From Haemaphysalis longicornis (lineage: Eukaryota > Arthropoda > Arachnida > Ixodida > Ixodidae), in assembly GCA_013339765.2 (NCBI GenBank), contig CM023454.1, forward strand, positions 38,460,950-38,524,949: DNA of 64,000 bases, read 5' to 3'. Positions 22,025 to 34,112 of the stretch are shown here, piece by piece. A program made the position numbers and the translations under genes. The notes beneath the pieces were generated by a model. That model was not told the DNA's origin. It was given only the letters and a program-made list of their open reading frames with translations, and searched no databases. How positions within the stretch are numbered: the first letter of the stretch is position 1; each line of letters opens with the position of its first letter.

Positions 22025-23290
22025 GTGGTTTGGTCAAATAACAGGAACGATGGGTCGTTTTCCCGCACTGGATGTAGCACAACATGCTGTCGTGTGTTGT
22101 CAACTCACATGCCTAGAAACATGGCGTTGTTTGTCTGGTGGCTGTCTGTGGCAATACGGATAATGAGGAACCCCGCCTCTTCCACAGAGTTCAGCACACT
22201 AAAATTCAGGTTACGGAGCCGGTCATGCTTGAGGTTCCCGGTAAAAAAATACCTTAAGGGGATAACATGAGCCGTGGAAAGCCCCCGCAGGACAAACCAA
22301 AGAACCCTGCAGGCTAATTTAGTGGCATTGCAGGTTCGAGGTTCACATCCGATTCAAGGCTGAAAATTTTGTCGACTTGACAGCCATAAATTACTTTTTG
22401 CTGCATTGACATTTCGTCAGTAATCAGGCTGCAGTATGGCTCTTTTAGCGACCGCAAGCTTTGTCCCTCCACTTGAAGCCGTTCCTTTATTAGGTTTGTT
22501 ACTCGAGCCTCCTGCAGAAGGTCCGACGAGATTTTAAGTGCGCTTTGACACGGCAGCTCCACCAGTTTTCTGCCCCTCACATGCTCGTAACCTTTGCAAG
22601 AAGTCGCCTTCCACAGCATTTTCCCGCAACGTGGGTTCCTGCCTAGTCAGCACGCCTTACCACTATTGACAATCTGTTCCATGAGAAATTTGGCACACCT
22701 GTCTCCTTTTTGTGCGGCTTCGGTTGTCCTAATAGTGTTGAACTTTCTCTAAATTCATCACAGGTTTGGTGAAGTTCTTGCAAGCGTTTGTTTAGTCAGC
22801 ACTTTCACCTCAAGACGGTGTGCGTTTTTTTTGTCGCTTCAATGCATCCAACCAGGTTAAATGTCATCTGGCATTCTTCACCTTTCAATTTACTGTGTAC
22901 GTAACCTTCAACACACTCGCCTGAAGCTACATTTTCTTGCGTCGGGTATGCACTGGCTGCGCTTTGAGCGTAGAATTCATCTAGACGAGGGTGTTTTGCC
23001 TTTTTTCCTACCTGCTGCTTACGCATGTTTTCTTGAAATTCTTGCTTGCATGCATGCGCGCTTGCGTCTTACTATAATCATTTCCCGGGAAAGGGATTGC
23101 CACCATGTGGTGCTTTTTAGAGCAGTGCAGGTCAAGAGCACCCTTCCATGACCTGAATGGAGTCCTAGCAGGATGGTTTCCACTTATTTTGGTCAAAATG
23201 TTCTTTTTCTGCAGATTTCGATTTTTATGGCGAAGAAGACTGGCAGAAGCAAGGGACCACATCGGAGTGACCATCTCAGAATGTTTACAG
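22020..23290 (-). pseudogene. P-element/THAP-type transposase fossil
   Basis: On the minus strand, read across frameshifts, this matches the layout of THAP-domain P-element transposases. The N-terminal part (about 23270-23030) includes KISGNHPARTPFRSWKGAL and GNDYSKTQAR, like the end of a THAP zinc-finger domain. A Lys-rich linker follows (22805-23026). The central part (22314-22619) reads ISSDLLQEARVTNLIKERLQ and DEMSMQQKVIYGCQVDKIF. The catalytic core (about 22020-22320) reads WFVLRGLSTAHVIPLRYFF, SVEEAGFLIIRIATDSHQTN and HPVRENDPSFLLFD. Homology stops at the GTGAA tail. It encodes a DNA cut-and-paste transposase in intact relatives; here stops and frameshifts make it inactive. Confidence 0.72.
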
Positions 23291-24439
23291 ACGCATGTGA
23301 AATGTGCGTATATATCTGTTTTGCGTTGATCTGGATTGTATAAGCTTTAGTGTGTAACTAATTTTTTTTTCTTTTCAGCTGCCCACCTGTTCGAAGATTG
23401 TCACCATATTTCATATTTATGATAATATATTCAACGTAAAAACCAAGTTCGTTTTGTGTGGTATTTGGAAGCACCCCAGCACACACCTCTAAGCTCTCAT
23501 AAAATCCTGGATAAGTTTCTAGAGCATTGTAGCAGGATTGCAGAAAAGTGATCACGACATGAATCGACAGAGCAAAACGCAAGTCACGCAAGCTTACTTA
23601 TTTGCTGCAAATCTTGGTTTATAAGTTTATTTGCAAGAAGTGAAACCAGTTTTTAATTAGCATTGCAAAGCACCTTTCCTTTTCATCTCGTCATCATTTT
23701 TTTGTGCAATTTCACATATCTGCCGTCACACCGTCACCCAACCTGTCAGCATCGACGCTACCATTGCCGTCAGCTACCGTCAGCTACCAGCATGCCGTCA
23801 GCTGCGGACGTCTACCATCATGCCGACATCTATCACCCTGCCAGCATGCAGTCATCTGCTTTCGTGTCATCATTAATGCCATTACCATTATCCACCATGT
23901 TGATGTTTGATGGATTCCATCAACTCCACATTTTCAATAGGGAAACTACTCAAATATGCCGTCCGTAAACCCCCCCACCAAGCACAGAAATCGCTTTATT
24001 ATCTTCTGATTAAAACAGCTTGCCTACAAGTTCGACGACACTGTAAACGGCCCACGTCAATCAAACCGGATTATTTTAGTATTAGAGATGAACGTACTGA
24101 AACCTGTGTCTAATCTTTGTCAAAAAATGGCAGAATCTCTACTCCGTGGATGATGGCTAGGCTGCGGAGTACGGGGACTCGAAATGACACACAAGATGCG
24201 CCCCGAGTCACACCCGCATTGCGCCACAACCATCATTCGATTTGAGCTGTGAGTTGCACCTTCATAATTCCCTAGACTAAACTGCAACTCACGGTTCCAA
24301 TCGACATTCGCATAATTTTTGCTTTAAGGTGTTGTGCGCACGCATGAACGCGGATGAAAATCATACACTTACGGCCAGCAAAGTAACGCAGTTTCGAAAT
24401 TCGCTTTGACAAGCTCAAAATTGATAAGAAACAATACAC
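23291..24439. other. Unassigned sequence with short GCCGTCAGC repeats
   Basis: Around 23725-23880 the motif CCGTCAGCTACC and variants recur irregularly, giving low-complexity open frames. The rest shows no gene. GGGGACTCGAAATG near 24171 only faintly resembles a B-box. Confidence 0.4.
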
Positions 24440-25830
24440 CTTAAAGGGGCACCTATGCTATTGCCCAAATTTCTCAAAGCAGTCGCAACCTGCGCTTAAT
24501 ACTGCTGTTATTCATAACCTACTGAGAAAACGTGTTGAAGCCATCCCAGAATTTCATAAGACAACCGTACTGCTCACTAACGTCCAGAGCTTTATGCCCA
24601 AAAAAGAAACTCTAGAAGCCCTCCTGCAAGATAACAGTACACATCTCACCATATTCAATGGATCGTGGCTTAACCCAGACATTCAGGATAACTACTTTAC
24701 TCAAATCATTCTATAGTATTCAGCGACAAGATAGGCGTGGGCGCCGCTCGTGTGGGGTTGTGGTGCTTAAGAAACCCAGCTTGTCGTCCTCAACCATTTA
24801 TATAGATTGCTACCTTGAACTCATGTGCATTATTTTCGTTTTTCCCAACAGAAGAATTCTATTTTCTAAACGCCTGTTACCGACCATCCTGACACTTAGG
24901 ACGATTTTATACGTGAACTTACTGTGTTGTGCTAGAAGAAACCTTCCGTTTACCTCGTGCCCATTTTGATCTGTGGAGGAACCTGAATTTCGCACATATC
25001 GATTGTATTGTTCTGACCGCTTATACACGTGTTTTCAAACATTTTCTAGACTTCTGCCTGATGTTTAATTTCATCAAAACAGTTACCATTGCTACAAGAG
25101 CCTGAACGTACTCAATTTAGTGTTAGCTTCAAGTACTGAACTTTTGGAAATGATTCAATGTGTCGAGGGTGTCAGTGACCAGAAGTCGCTGCAATTTAAC
25201 TTGTTCACTCTATTCCTGCCCGGCAACCTATAAGTGCATCCGGGTTTAGAGTAAAGCGCAGATGTCCGTGAAATTATGAACAACTAGCAATGTTTTGCGA
25301 AACATGTCTTAAACTGTCACTCCCAGAACGGGGGACAATAACTGGCTGCTATAAAAAAAAAAGATGCTGTCTCTCACTCAGAAACATGTGCCGCCAGTCT
25401 GCATTCCGGGGGACGCCGAAAGACCCTGGTACTCAAACACTCTAAGGCAGCTGTCAAAAAATAACAGAACGCCTTTACAGAAAAACCACATCTGTGAAGT
25501 CCCCTGCTCAGTGGGAAAGGTATCGCACTTGCTTCCGAGAGTACACCTGTTCAAAAAATTCAAAACAAAAATTGTTCAATAATGATTTGCTCCATCACGT
25601 CAACAAACAGAAATTCTGGAGATGTATGTATCATCCGAACACCCCAACAAAAAAAGTCTCCTTAAATTATCCTGATGGTTCGGTAGTCGCTCCTTCTGAC
25701 TGTGCCGAAGTCATGAATTTTAGTTTTCGTCAGTCTTCACTCACGAAGCCGACTCCAACATTCAATTTCTGCCTACTAGAAACTTTGCAGATATGCCACC
25801 TGTCAAGTTCTGGCCCCTCACTTAATAATT
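24440..25830 (+). pseudogene. LINE fragment: APE endonuclease to start of RT
   Basis: In several frames this reads as the N-terminal half of a non-LTR retrotransposon ORF2. LLTNVQSFMPKKETLEALL (24575-24630) and NGSWLNPDIQDN (24658-24695) belong to the apurinic endonuclease domain. RRRGCGVVVLK and CYLELMCIIFVF correspond to the mid-domain strands. From 25360, RPWYSNTLRQLSKNN and KSPAQWERYRTCFREYT lead to KFWRCMYHPNTP and SVVAPSDCAEVMNFSFRQ, the linker before RT. RT itself is absent beyond 25830. Frameshifts and stops are frequent. The family is CR1/L2- or Jockey-like. Confidence 0.7.
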
Positions 25831-28800
25831 AAAACGTCAAGGTAACTATATCTATTTTGTGGTTTTAGCTTGTTTACTGTGTGGTATTTGTTTTCACGCC
25901 GGCCAAGCTAAGTTGGGCGCGATGGCTGAAAGTAGAAACCGCAGAGGCTTCTTTCCTATTCTCCGCGCTTTTGTGTACACCCGATTAGAGGGCCCGGAGA
26001 GAGGACGCATACAAAAGTGTCGCCCACTCCATATTAGCTGAAAGCGATGCAAGCTATGGTAGAAAGATTTTCTTGCGTTTGTTGGAGAAGCCGGCGGATG
26101 CGAACCCTTGACATTTTAACGGCTGTGATTACCGCCAGGAACTTCCCGAACGGGACGGGAGCTAAATGTCAGCCAAGGGGTGAAACCTTGGGTCAAACAT
26201 ATTAAGAGGTCACCAGACGCTCTGACTGTAATAGTTGCACAGCTCAGAACTTTCAGGTTGTCACACGTCTCACCCACGCGACTCGGCGGCTGGGATGCGC
26301 CAATAGGAAGGCGACTAGGCTATTTTAGGCGCTCCACGTGTCTACAAAGGAAAGGAATGCTGGCGGCGCGGAGCACAAACATGGGCGTGCAAGGTATGAC
26401 AATACTTTAGGACGTGCCGCCCAAGGGCTGACTCCCGACGTTAGGTCGGGTTTTAGTTGGGTGGTTTTCATTTCGGTTATATTATGTGTTTTGCTGAAAC
26501 CATGTGGGTTTCTGGTTGAGAGTGAGAGAGGGCCTCACGTGACTTTTACGAATCCACCTACTTTTGTTTCTCATGGTGGCTGATCAGTGGCCTAGGGGGG
26601 CCAATCAGTGAGCCATCCCCGCTCTCTAGTTGGGGTGTCCCTTGTGTGAGGCGGGATTTTGTTGGTAAAACTGAGGAGTTTGATTTCTTCAGGGAAACAA
26701 GAAGAGAGGAGAGCACGGCGCGCCCCGCTCTATGCGATCCTTGCTCGACCTCTTGTATGCGATCATGAGCTTGAAAATTGCAAATACCTAATGAAAATCA
26801 AGTGCATGTATTGTACATTTTTAGTTTGCTTGGAACAGAGCATTGTCGGCTATCTACCTTCGGCCAATGAGCCAGCAATCATCGCTTCATCGGTTCATCG
26901 AGGGACGACGTCTGCCGACCTATCCACCTCGAAAGTTTAACTTCACCTATTACTGGAACGAGCGAAGGAATCATGAAAACAATCGACTAAGTTGTCGAGT
27001 GCCCCTCGTCCGGATAACACACGAGTTAAAATATTTAAAAGCACCAAACTAATATCAAGTCATATCTTGCAAATCAATTTAAAGAGTCTCCGGACACTGG
27101 TGTCATTCTGAAAGACTAGAAAATAAACAAGGTCGCCCCTCTACGGAAATATTATTACCGTTGAGACAACTGATACTATCGTTGTCACCGTTTTCCTAAA
27201 TGTGTGCGCTGTCAGAATATATGGGATGCCGTCCCAAGCGATAAAACAACCCCACCAAATCTACAGGGCATAGGTGACAGACGGGGTGGCCGTATGATGC
27301 GTGGCTTTCGCCGACGAGTGCGGTAAGAATGAGTGAGCGCCTTGAACAAATCAACTAAAGAAAGACATATTTGGACAGGCAAAACACTCTACAAGCAGGA
27401 GAACATGTAACGTCAGCGAGAACTAAATTAACATGAACAGAAATGCGAGAAACAGTTGAAATACAAAGTGACATTAAGGAGCTTTACCAACGGATATTAC
27501 AGGTAAAAATATTTTAAAGAAAGACAGTTCGATATATATAAGAGATCATAGTCCCACATTATTCACTCTCCGGGCCGGACGATATACGGCTGTCGGAGGC
27601 GATACGTCTACCTGTGCAGCGTGGCTTCGTCGTAGGCCAGGCCGTCCGAGACGATCACAGTGCTTTGAGGCCCGGGAGTACGTGGAGTACTCCAGTTCGC
27701 GGGCCGCCGATGGTTTGCTGCACAAACTGTCAGAAGCCGTTGTCACATCACGACGTACAAACGTAGCTAATTTGCTTCGGTGCGGGTTCTCTTTTTATAA
27801 CGGCGCCGGCATGGATAGAGGGCACGGCAGACAACGCGCCAGCCGCCGTCGGGCGCACAGCTTCTCTCTTTCTCCCGTGTGCAATCATCGGCGCGCCTTA
27901 GCACTCGCAAAGCTATTACTCGCCCCCTCGAAAGAATTCGAAGCTTCGGTGAAAGCTGAGTGGCGAGACTTTTATTTTGGTATTTTTTTGCCGTCCAGTC
28001 GACGAGTGGTTGGTGTTACCGCCGCTTTGTTCGAGAGAGTTCCAGTGCTTACACAGGGCGAATAGAACCGAAACTGAATGAATCGGACGACTGTAAGAAG
28101 AATTAGGCGCTTTGCTATAATTTAAAAAGCTTCGCGGTACTTTTGGACGTCGTACGCCCTAGTTTGTGGCACACCGAGCCGGTTTCAGAATGTTATGCAA
28201 TAACAATACTAAAACTCACAAAGTCGTGCGTAGGAGTTAGAGAGCAAAACAGTGTACACTAACAAAAAATCCAGTAGACACTAATTGTCCTAGATGATAC
28301 ATAATGACGTGTACATAGTTTGCGTACATTGCAGGGGTTTGGCACAGATTTTTCCTAAATACACAGCCTCCGTGCAAATGACAAGTTCAAAAAAATACGG
28401 TCTTTCGGAGATGACTGCGAATGCCGAACAAACAAGAGCACATTACTAGGTTCTGAATAAAGTCGTTACAAGTGCGTAATTTGCGGACAATACAGACTGC
28501 AATCTAGTGCCTAAGTCAAGTAGGCTCAGATACAATGAGTGTGATTTAGTACCCATAAATACATACAATGCGCCGGTACAATGAAATTTTTAAGAAGCGT
28601 AACTAATATGCCGTTCACAAAAAATAAGATTCAAACACAAAATTCACGAATGCCACAACTAGTAACGTTAATATTACACAGCATGGGTACTGAACAACTG
28701 TGAAAGTAGATTTTACGCAGAACGCACGTAGTACGTGAATACACACCGTATACACTGTACAGCCAAACATACCAAATAAGTAGAATCTTCATGCACAGTA

Positions 28801-28956
28801 CGACAGAGATACAATAAATATTATGTTCAAGTGTACAGCGCGCGACGTCAAGGTTCAACTCGGTCATAAAATTCTACTCCTACAACACCTGTACTCAAAT
28901 TCCCATTCTTCATGTTTAGCCTGTGTCTATCTGGGGCTTGCGTAATGGCGTAAACG
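25831..28956. other. Unassigned intergenic sequence
   Basis: About 3.1 kb without a recognisable element. A GC-rich block at 27.55-28.05 kb includes a possible exon-like segment (27612-27717, minus strand) and a 127-codon open frame with no domain. The part at 28.08-28.95 kb is AT-rich and apparently unique. No tRNA or rRNA is seen. Confidence 0.4.
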
Positions 28957-29269
28957 AAATTTTAATTTATTTATTTATTTTTTTATTTATTTAGTTACCC
29001 TAATGGCCCGGGTGGGCATTACATTGGGGGGGATTGAGGTATAACACACCAATAATACAATTATATAAAAATAACAACGAGTGAACATAATTGCAAGAAA
29101 AACAATAATACAAGATTTGCACTCAGAAATCGCACAGCACAACGCAAAACAAAACTATGAAACAAACAATAACAAGCGATACGATGTAGTACAGGCAAGA
29201 ACCAATATGTTTACAACATAACGGACGCAATCAAATTAAAGTTAGATACTGCTTTCAGTCGTTAAAAAG

Positions 29270-32029
29270 TAGAGAAGTGCTGTTTGAAAAGAGGAAACGT
29301 CTGTTAGTGTGGCAAGGTTTGCAGGTAAATAATTCCATTCGTTTATGGCCAATACAAGAGGAGAATTCTGATATTGTTTGTGCAGGGAAAAACGGGATTA
29401 ACTCTGTAAGCGTGATCTACGCGTGCCGAAGTATATGGTGCCGGAACGATAAATTTGCGAGCGAAGGCCGATGGGTTATGGTACAGTGCATGAAAGAAAG
29501 ATAACCTTAAAAATTGCCTGCGCAGAGTGAGAGGGGAAGATTTAGTTGCTCTGTTAAGCTAGAAACGCATAGATATTGCGAGTATGAAGTCATAATAAAT
29601 CGAGCGGGTTTGTTTTGCACTAATTCAATTGTGTTATTAGGTTCTACTTAGTGAGGATGCCATATCATTTGCGCGTATTCGAGAGAAGGGCGAATCAGGG
29701 TATTATACGCCTGAAGCTTCGTGTAAGAATTAGCCAGATGAAGGCGACGTTTAAGCAATCCAAGCTTTTTAAAAGCCTTCAAAGTGATTTTTACTATGTG
29801 GGAACCCCAGTTTTGGTAGGAGGTCAATGTTAGCGCCCAGGTATTTAAAAGATGAAACGGTCTGAATTTCGGAGTCATTTATTAGATAATTATAACTATC
29901 TGATCTTGTTACGGAAGAAAATCGGACGTTTTTAGTTTTTCTACGTTTATTTGCATTTGCCATTTTCGGCACCATTTATGTAATGTTGATACGTCAAGCT
30001 GAAGTGCACTAGCATCATTTGTTGTTAATATTTTCCTGTAGATCACACAGTCGTAAGCAAATAGGCGAATCGACGCAGAAATATTAGTTACTATCTCATT
30101 GATATAAATTAAAAATAGGAGAGGACCTAACACTTACCCCTGAGGGACTCCAGAAGAAACGCCGACAGGATTAGAAACATGCTCATTTATTTTACAGATT
30201 GCCATCTGTTTATTAAAAAATTTTCGATCCAAGTTGTTGATGTTTCATCAAGGTTAAGGTTCTGAATTTTCATCATTAGGCGCTTATGGGAAACTCGATC
30301 GAAAGCCTTCGACAAATCAATAAACATTGCATCGGTGGAGATGGTCTTATGCGGTGAAACGTGGAGATCTGTAACCAGCTCAAAAAGTTGCGTTTGACAT
30401 GAATGATCTTTCCTAAACCCATGTTGATTGCTGATGAAGAAGTTATTCCGGTCAAGGTGGGTGACTACGTGCGTGAAAAAGATATGTTCAAGTTACTTGC
30501 AGTTGATTGAGGTAAGTGAAATAGGTCTATAGTTTATGGGAGCAGACCTGTCGCTGGATATAAAAAAAGGTAGGGTGTGAGCGAATTTCCAGTCGTCCGG
30601 CAAGCATCCTGTGTTCAGTGATTGTTGGAATAATAATGAAAGCAGGTAAGCTGAGTGAGGGCTAGTTATTTTGAGTAGCATTGCTGTTATGCTGTCAGGC
30701 CCTGGACTAGTCTTAGAAACTAGTCGGTCAATCGCGCATGCCACGCCATGGGCTGCAGCTACAATGGGTGTAAAACTGTTGACTATGTTGGACTGCGACG
30801 GCGTCCAAGAGTCACTGAGATGCAGTTCAACGGTGTAAACCTGAGCAAAGGCATGGCTAAATTCTTCGGCGCGATCTTCCGGTGATAAGGTATCCCCCGT
30901 GGCGTTGTTTAGGACCGGTACCGAGTTTTTGTCCTTCGGGTTCACGATATTACAGAACTTTTGGGGGTCGGTTTTCATAATACTTGGGAGCGTAACATTA
31001 AAATACTTTTGTTTTGCCTCGCGAATTGCTTGTTCAGTTAAAGTAGAAACAGTCTTATAGTTCTGCCAATCTTCATAATCACTGGATCGAGTTGCCTTTC
31101 TGTACAGTCTTTTTTTCCTGTTTAAAAGCCGTTTAACATCACGAGAAAAGGATGGGTCATTCGTTCTACAGCTTATTACTATTTTGGGCACGCAAGCTGC
31201 CTCTATCATCTTTAACTTGTCACGAAAGATACACCAGTTTTCATTCGTCGTACGCTCTTGAAAGTTAGTCTCAAGTACGACGGTAAAGATAGTAGCATAT
31301 GGTTCATTCTTTCTAAGTCCGCTCGAGGGTAGTTGAAGATTTGTTTTTGTGTTTCTGTTTTGATAACAAGCGGCATTGATACCGCGCAGTGAACGGCCTT
31401 ATGGTAACTTATTTCATCCATAACGTGCGCGTTGGTAATGTCGGGTTGATTTGTTAGGATGAGATCCAATAGGTGATTGCCCCTCGTGGGTTCACGTACT
31501 ATTTGGGCAAGGTGATGGTAGTCGATACTGTGAATTGCTTCACTGAGGTAATCGAGACGATTATTTTGCGTAGTGACGGAATATGTGGACCAATCTATGC
31601 CCGGGTAGTTGAAATCGCCTCCTATAATTAGTACACTACTTGGAAATTTCTTTATGATTACGCCTATTGCTTCATTTAAAAAGTCCACAAAATCTGCGCG
31701 ACTGTCGGGAGAACGGTATCAGGCGCCCAGAACACAGGGTGTATGGTCAATGTGAGCACTGACCCAGACCATCTCTAAAGGTAAATCAACTTCAATTAGC
31801 GCTGGGCGATATTTTATTTTAACTGCGATCAGTACGCCGCCTCCACGAGAGCAGCACCTGTCCTTGCGGAAAACGGCAAAGGTCGATGGAAGCTTAAGAT
31901 CTTTATACGCTATTTCATCAGAAAGCCAAGTTCTGTGCCGATAATGATATCGGCTGAACACGTGTGAATAATAGCTTTGATGGCATCAAGCTTGGGAAAA
32001 ATACTGCGGAAGTTTGCTAGAAGCAAGGA
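29270..32029 (-). pseudogene. LINE ORF2: APE endonuclease and reverse transcriptase
   Basis: The endonuclease begins LLLANFRSIFPKLDAIKAII (about 32020-31960), then TWLSDEIAYKDLKLP and RGGGVLIAVK (31719-31961). GGDFNYPGIDW and LDLILTNQPD follow (31212-31688). The SDH motif has become SYH. The RT part (30493-31209) has KTSPGPDSITAMLL and INYRPISLTSI. After a break, GPLLFLIYINEI and RLFAYDCVIYR (29909-30133) show the catalytic ADD changed to AYD. FKYLGANID and RPSLEYAQMIWHPH close the thumb region. The C-terminal part is readable in shifted frames to about 29270. It is not functional. Confidence 0.8.
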
Positions 32030-32830
32030 AACTGGTTCTACGTTTTGGAGCTGCGCGTGTGGTTTACAGGGTGCCATTTAGGGGGAGGCTGATTTTTTCC
32101 AGAGACTTGGACGACTTGGCTAGTGGAAGGATCATAACGATATGTGGCGTACTCCATGTGAAGCTTGGTAAAGCGCACATAATATTGTTCTCCGTCTTTT
32201 TTGTTTTCCTTTGCAAATTCACGCAGTTTCATTCTAGAATGCTGAACCTTTGGTGAAAAATCTTCTTCAAGCCATACTTTTGGTGAATTCAGATTTTTTA
32301 ATTTAGGACCAAGACACAGAGCATCTATTTTTGATTTAAAGTTAAAAAATTTCACAATAAGTGGTCTATGAAAATCAGGTCGACTGCGGCCTACGCGATG
32401 AGCCCGTTCAATGTCGCCAACGTCATGTTTAGGATGCCTAGAAAAAAATTCCCTAACCATACGCTCTGGTTCCGCGTAGTCTTCATGTTCGACCTCGTCA
32501 AGACCCTTGATGATAAGATTGTTTCTGCGCATGCGGTTATTCATATCATCAACAAGATCTACGAACTCTTCGTTGGCATTGATAATTTGAACTTTAACTT
32601 CTTGAACTGAGTCTGCGGCGGCGTCGATGTTCCCCTATCTGTTGCTCCCTATCTGCCATTTTATATCTGCCTGAGCCATTTTAGGTTCGTCGTGGCAGTC
32701 TTTGAGAAGTCTGATCACATCATCAATTTTGTGCCCCGGATTTGCTTCGATATCTTCAGCAGATAACAGCAGCATCGCAAGGCACACAGACAATAGCAGA
32801 GTTGGTCTAGGGCAAAGAACTCGGGTTAGG
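32030..32830 (-). pseudogene. LINE ORF1: 2A-like leader, coiled coil, RRM-type domain
   Basis: Reading starts in a hydrophobic leader, TLLLSVCLAMLLLSAED, that ends in IEANPGH. Then come a charged segment with a stop near 32630 and a helical stretch (DMNNRMRRNNLIIKGLDE). The clean 168-codon part (32038-32544) carries NLIIKGLDEVEH and AHRVGRSRPDFHRPLIVKFF, the RNA-binding ORF1 domain shared by L1 and CR1/L2 elements, a nucleic acid chaperone in known relatives. A basic C-terminus follows. Codons stay in one frame through most of the domain, so decay is recent or mild. Confidence 0.72.
32731..32754 (-). other. 2A-like sequence (DIEANPGH)
   Basis: Minus-strand codons read DIEANPGH after a Leu-rich stretch. 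2A peptides end D(V/I)E.NPG|P and make ribosomes skip a peptide bond; APE-type LINEs are known to carry them at the ORF1 N terminus. Here an extra residue lies before the Asp (SAED rather than SGD) and the final Pro is His, so skipping should be weak or lost. Confidence 0.6.
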
Positions 32831-32870
32831 CCAAAAGCTTCATAAAATCAATGGCCCAACTGTAAACGCA

Positions 32871-34112
32871 CTCGTGGTGGGATTTACGGCCTCATAAAAT
32901 ATGTTAGTTAAAATCGCACTCAATGTGAACAAACGTTTCTTACCTACAACAGGAAAGGGCACGTGTTATCCGTTTGCCACTCGTGGCCGCAAATCCCAGA
33001 GATGAGCTGCTTCCAAGCGTTTAAGTAGGGTCCTGGTTGCGCTGGCTCTTGCTTGGTTGTGACGTCAGAGGAGGTCTCGTCTTGGTTCTGTCACGTTGGT
33101 TTTGGCAGATAGCTGTCGGTTCTTGTCGAATTCGGTGATGAGTAGCGGCCAGGAGGCTTTGGGCTGGTTGCACGAGGGGAGCCTCGTATTCCTACAACAG
33201 GAAAGGGCACGTGTTATCTGTTTGCCACTCGTGGCTGCAAATTCCCTTTCTCTTGGGAGAACTTCTTTTCCAAACGTCACGCGAAGCGACCAACTCTTCT
33301 GTGTCCACCGTGATACCGTACCCCCGAATATGTTTCAGGATCTGGGCCTACCTCTGGTGAACATCGGAGGATCTAGCGACTTGGCCTTCCCTCGGCTTTT
33401 CTTCTGTAGAAACTGACCGGTGTTTCTTTACACCTGCCCGATGTGTGCAATGCTGGCACACACGTTTGCGCCGGCGCTTGAGATTGACTCTGCGCTTATT
33501 CTTTCGGCAGTTCATTTGCTTGCCGAATTTTGAATTGCTGGTTTTCAGTGAATTGTTCTTTCCCTGCCCTTCGGCACTCCTTTCACTTCAAGGCGGCTCC
33601 GTCGCAGGGGCCGCCGATTTCGAGTTCCGGATACCTGCTGGCTTCGCATTTGCTGCTGCTCGTGTTACCACGAGCATGGCGTCGCCTCTACGCAACGCAT
33701 CGAATCAGGGTATCCCGATAACTGTCTCTTCTTTTGTGACGGCGGGTGGGTTCTGTTCGACCGCTGGAGTCAGATGATCGTCGCCGACGCTGATGTACGG
33801 GGAGGACTCCATGTAGAATGCGGCCCCGCTTTGCATGGTGGTATCACCTTGAGCTTAGAGGCAGTAGATTTGCTGCTCGAACTGTCAGCTACGCACACGG
33901 CGACAGTTTGCCCAGAGAGTTGGCCTTTTCAAACGGGGTATTCCTGCACGACAAGTGCGCTTCTGTCCTCGTCTTTTGGTCAGACAACAGCTTCCTCAGA
34001 CACCCTCCCCACAATTTCGGGTAACCTTTTGTTGAGGGAATTGGGTCCCGACGTTATGACATCCGCAACTTGGATCTTATCGCCATGCTCTAGCTCCACA
34101 TCACCTGTAGAA
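32871..34112. other. Unassigned sequence with a 56-bp direct repeat
   Basis: CCTACAACAGGAAAGGGCAC begins a 56-base unit at 32943 that recurs at 33191 with about three changes. Between and after them the open frames on both strands (for example 33445-33777) have no domain I know. The minus strand near 33980-34113 reads DVELEHGDKIQVADVITS, which looks protein-like but is unassigned. Similarity to the I-type LINE starts at about 34113. Confidence 0.4.

Larger units (their letters stand above)
28957..32870 (-). mobile_element. Near full-length CR1/L2-like LINE
   Basis: A minus-strand non-LTR retrotransposon of about 3.9 kb in normal order: a short 5' region, ORF1 (32030-32830), ORF2 (29270-32029) and a 3' UTR ending in CCACCCGGGCCATTAGGGTA and an (AAATA/TAAA)n tail (28957-29000). 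The tail marks the true 3' end of insertion. The 5' end is approximate. The copy is inactive but one of the best preserved in the window. Confidence 0.82.

Noticed and set aside
27682..28065. 127-codon open frame as a host gene
   Set aside because: No domain, no splice signals that support it, and high GC favours chance openness.
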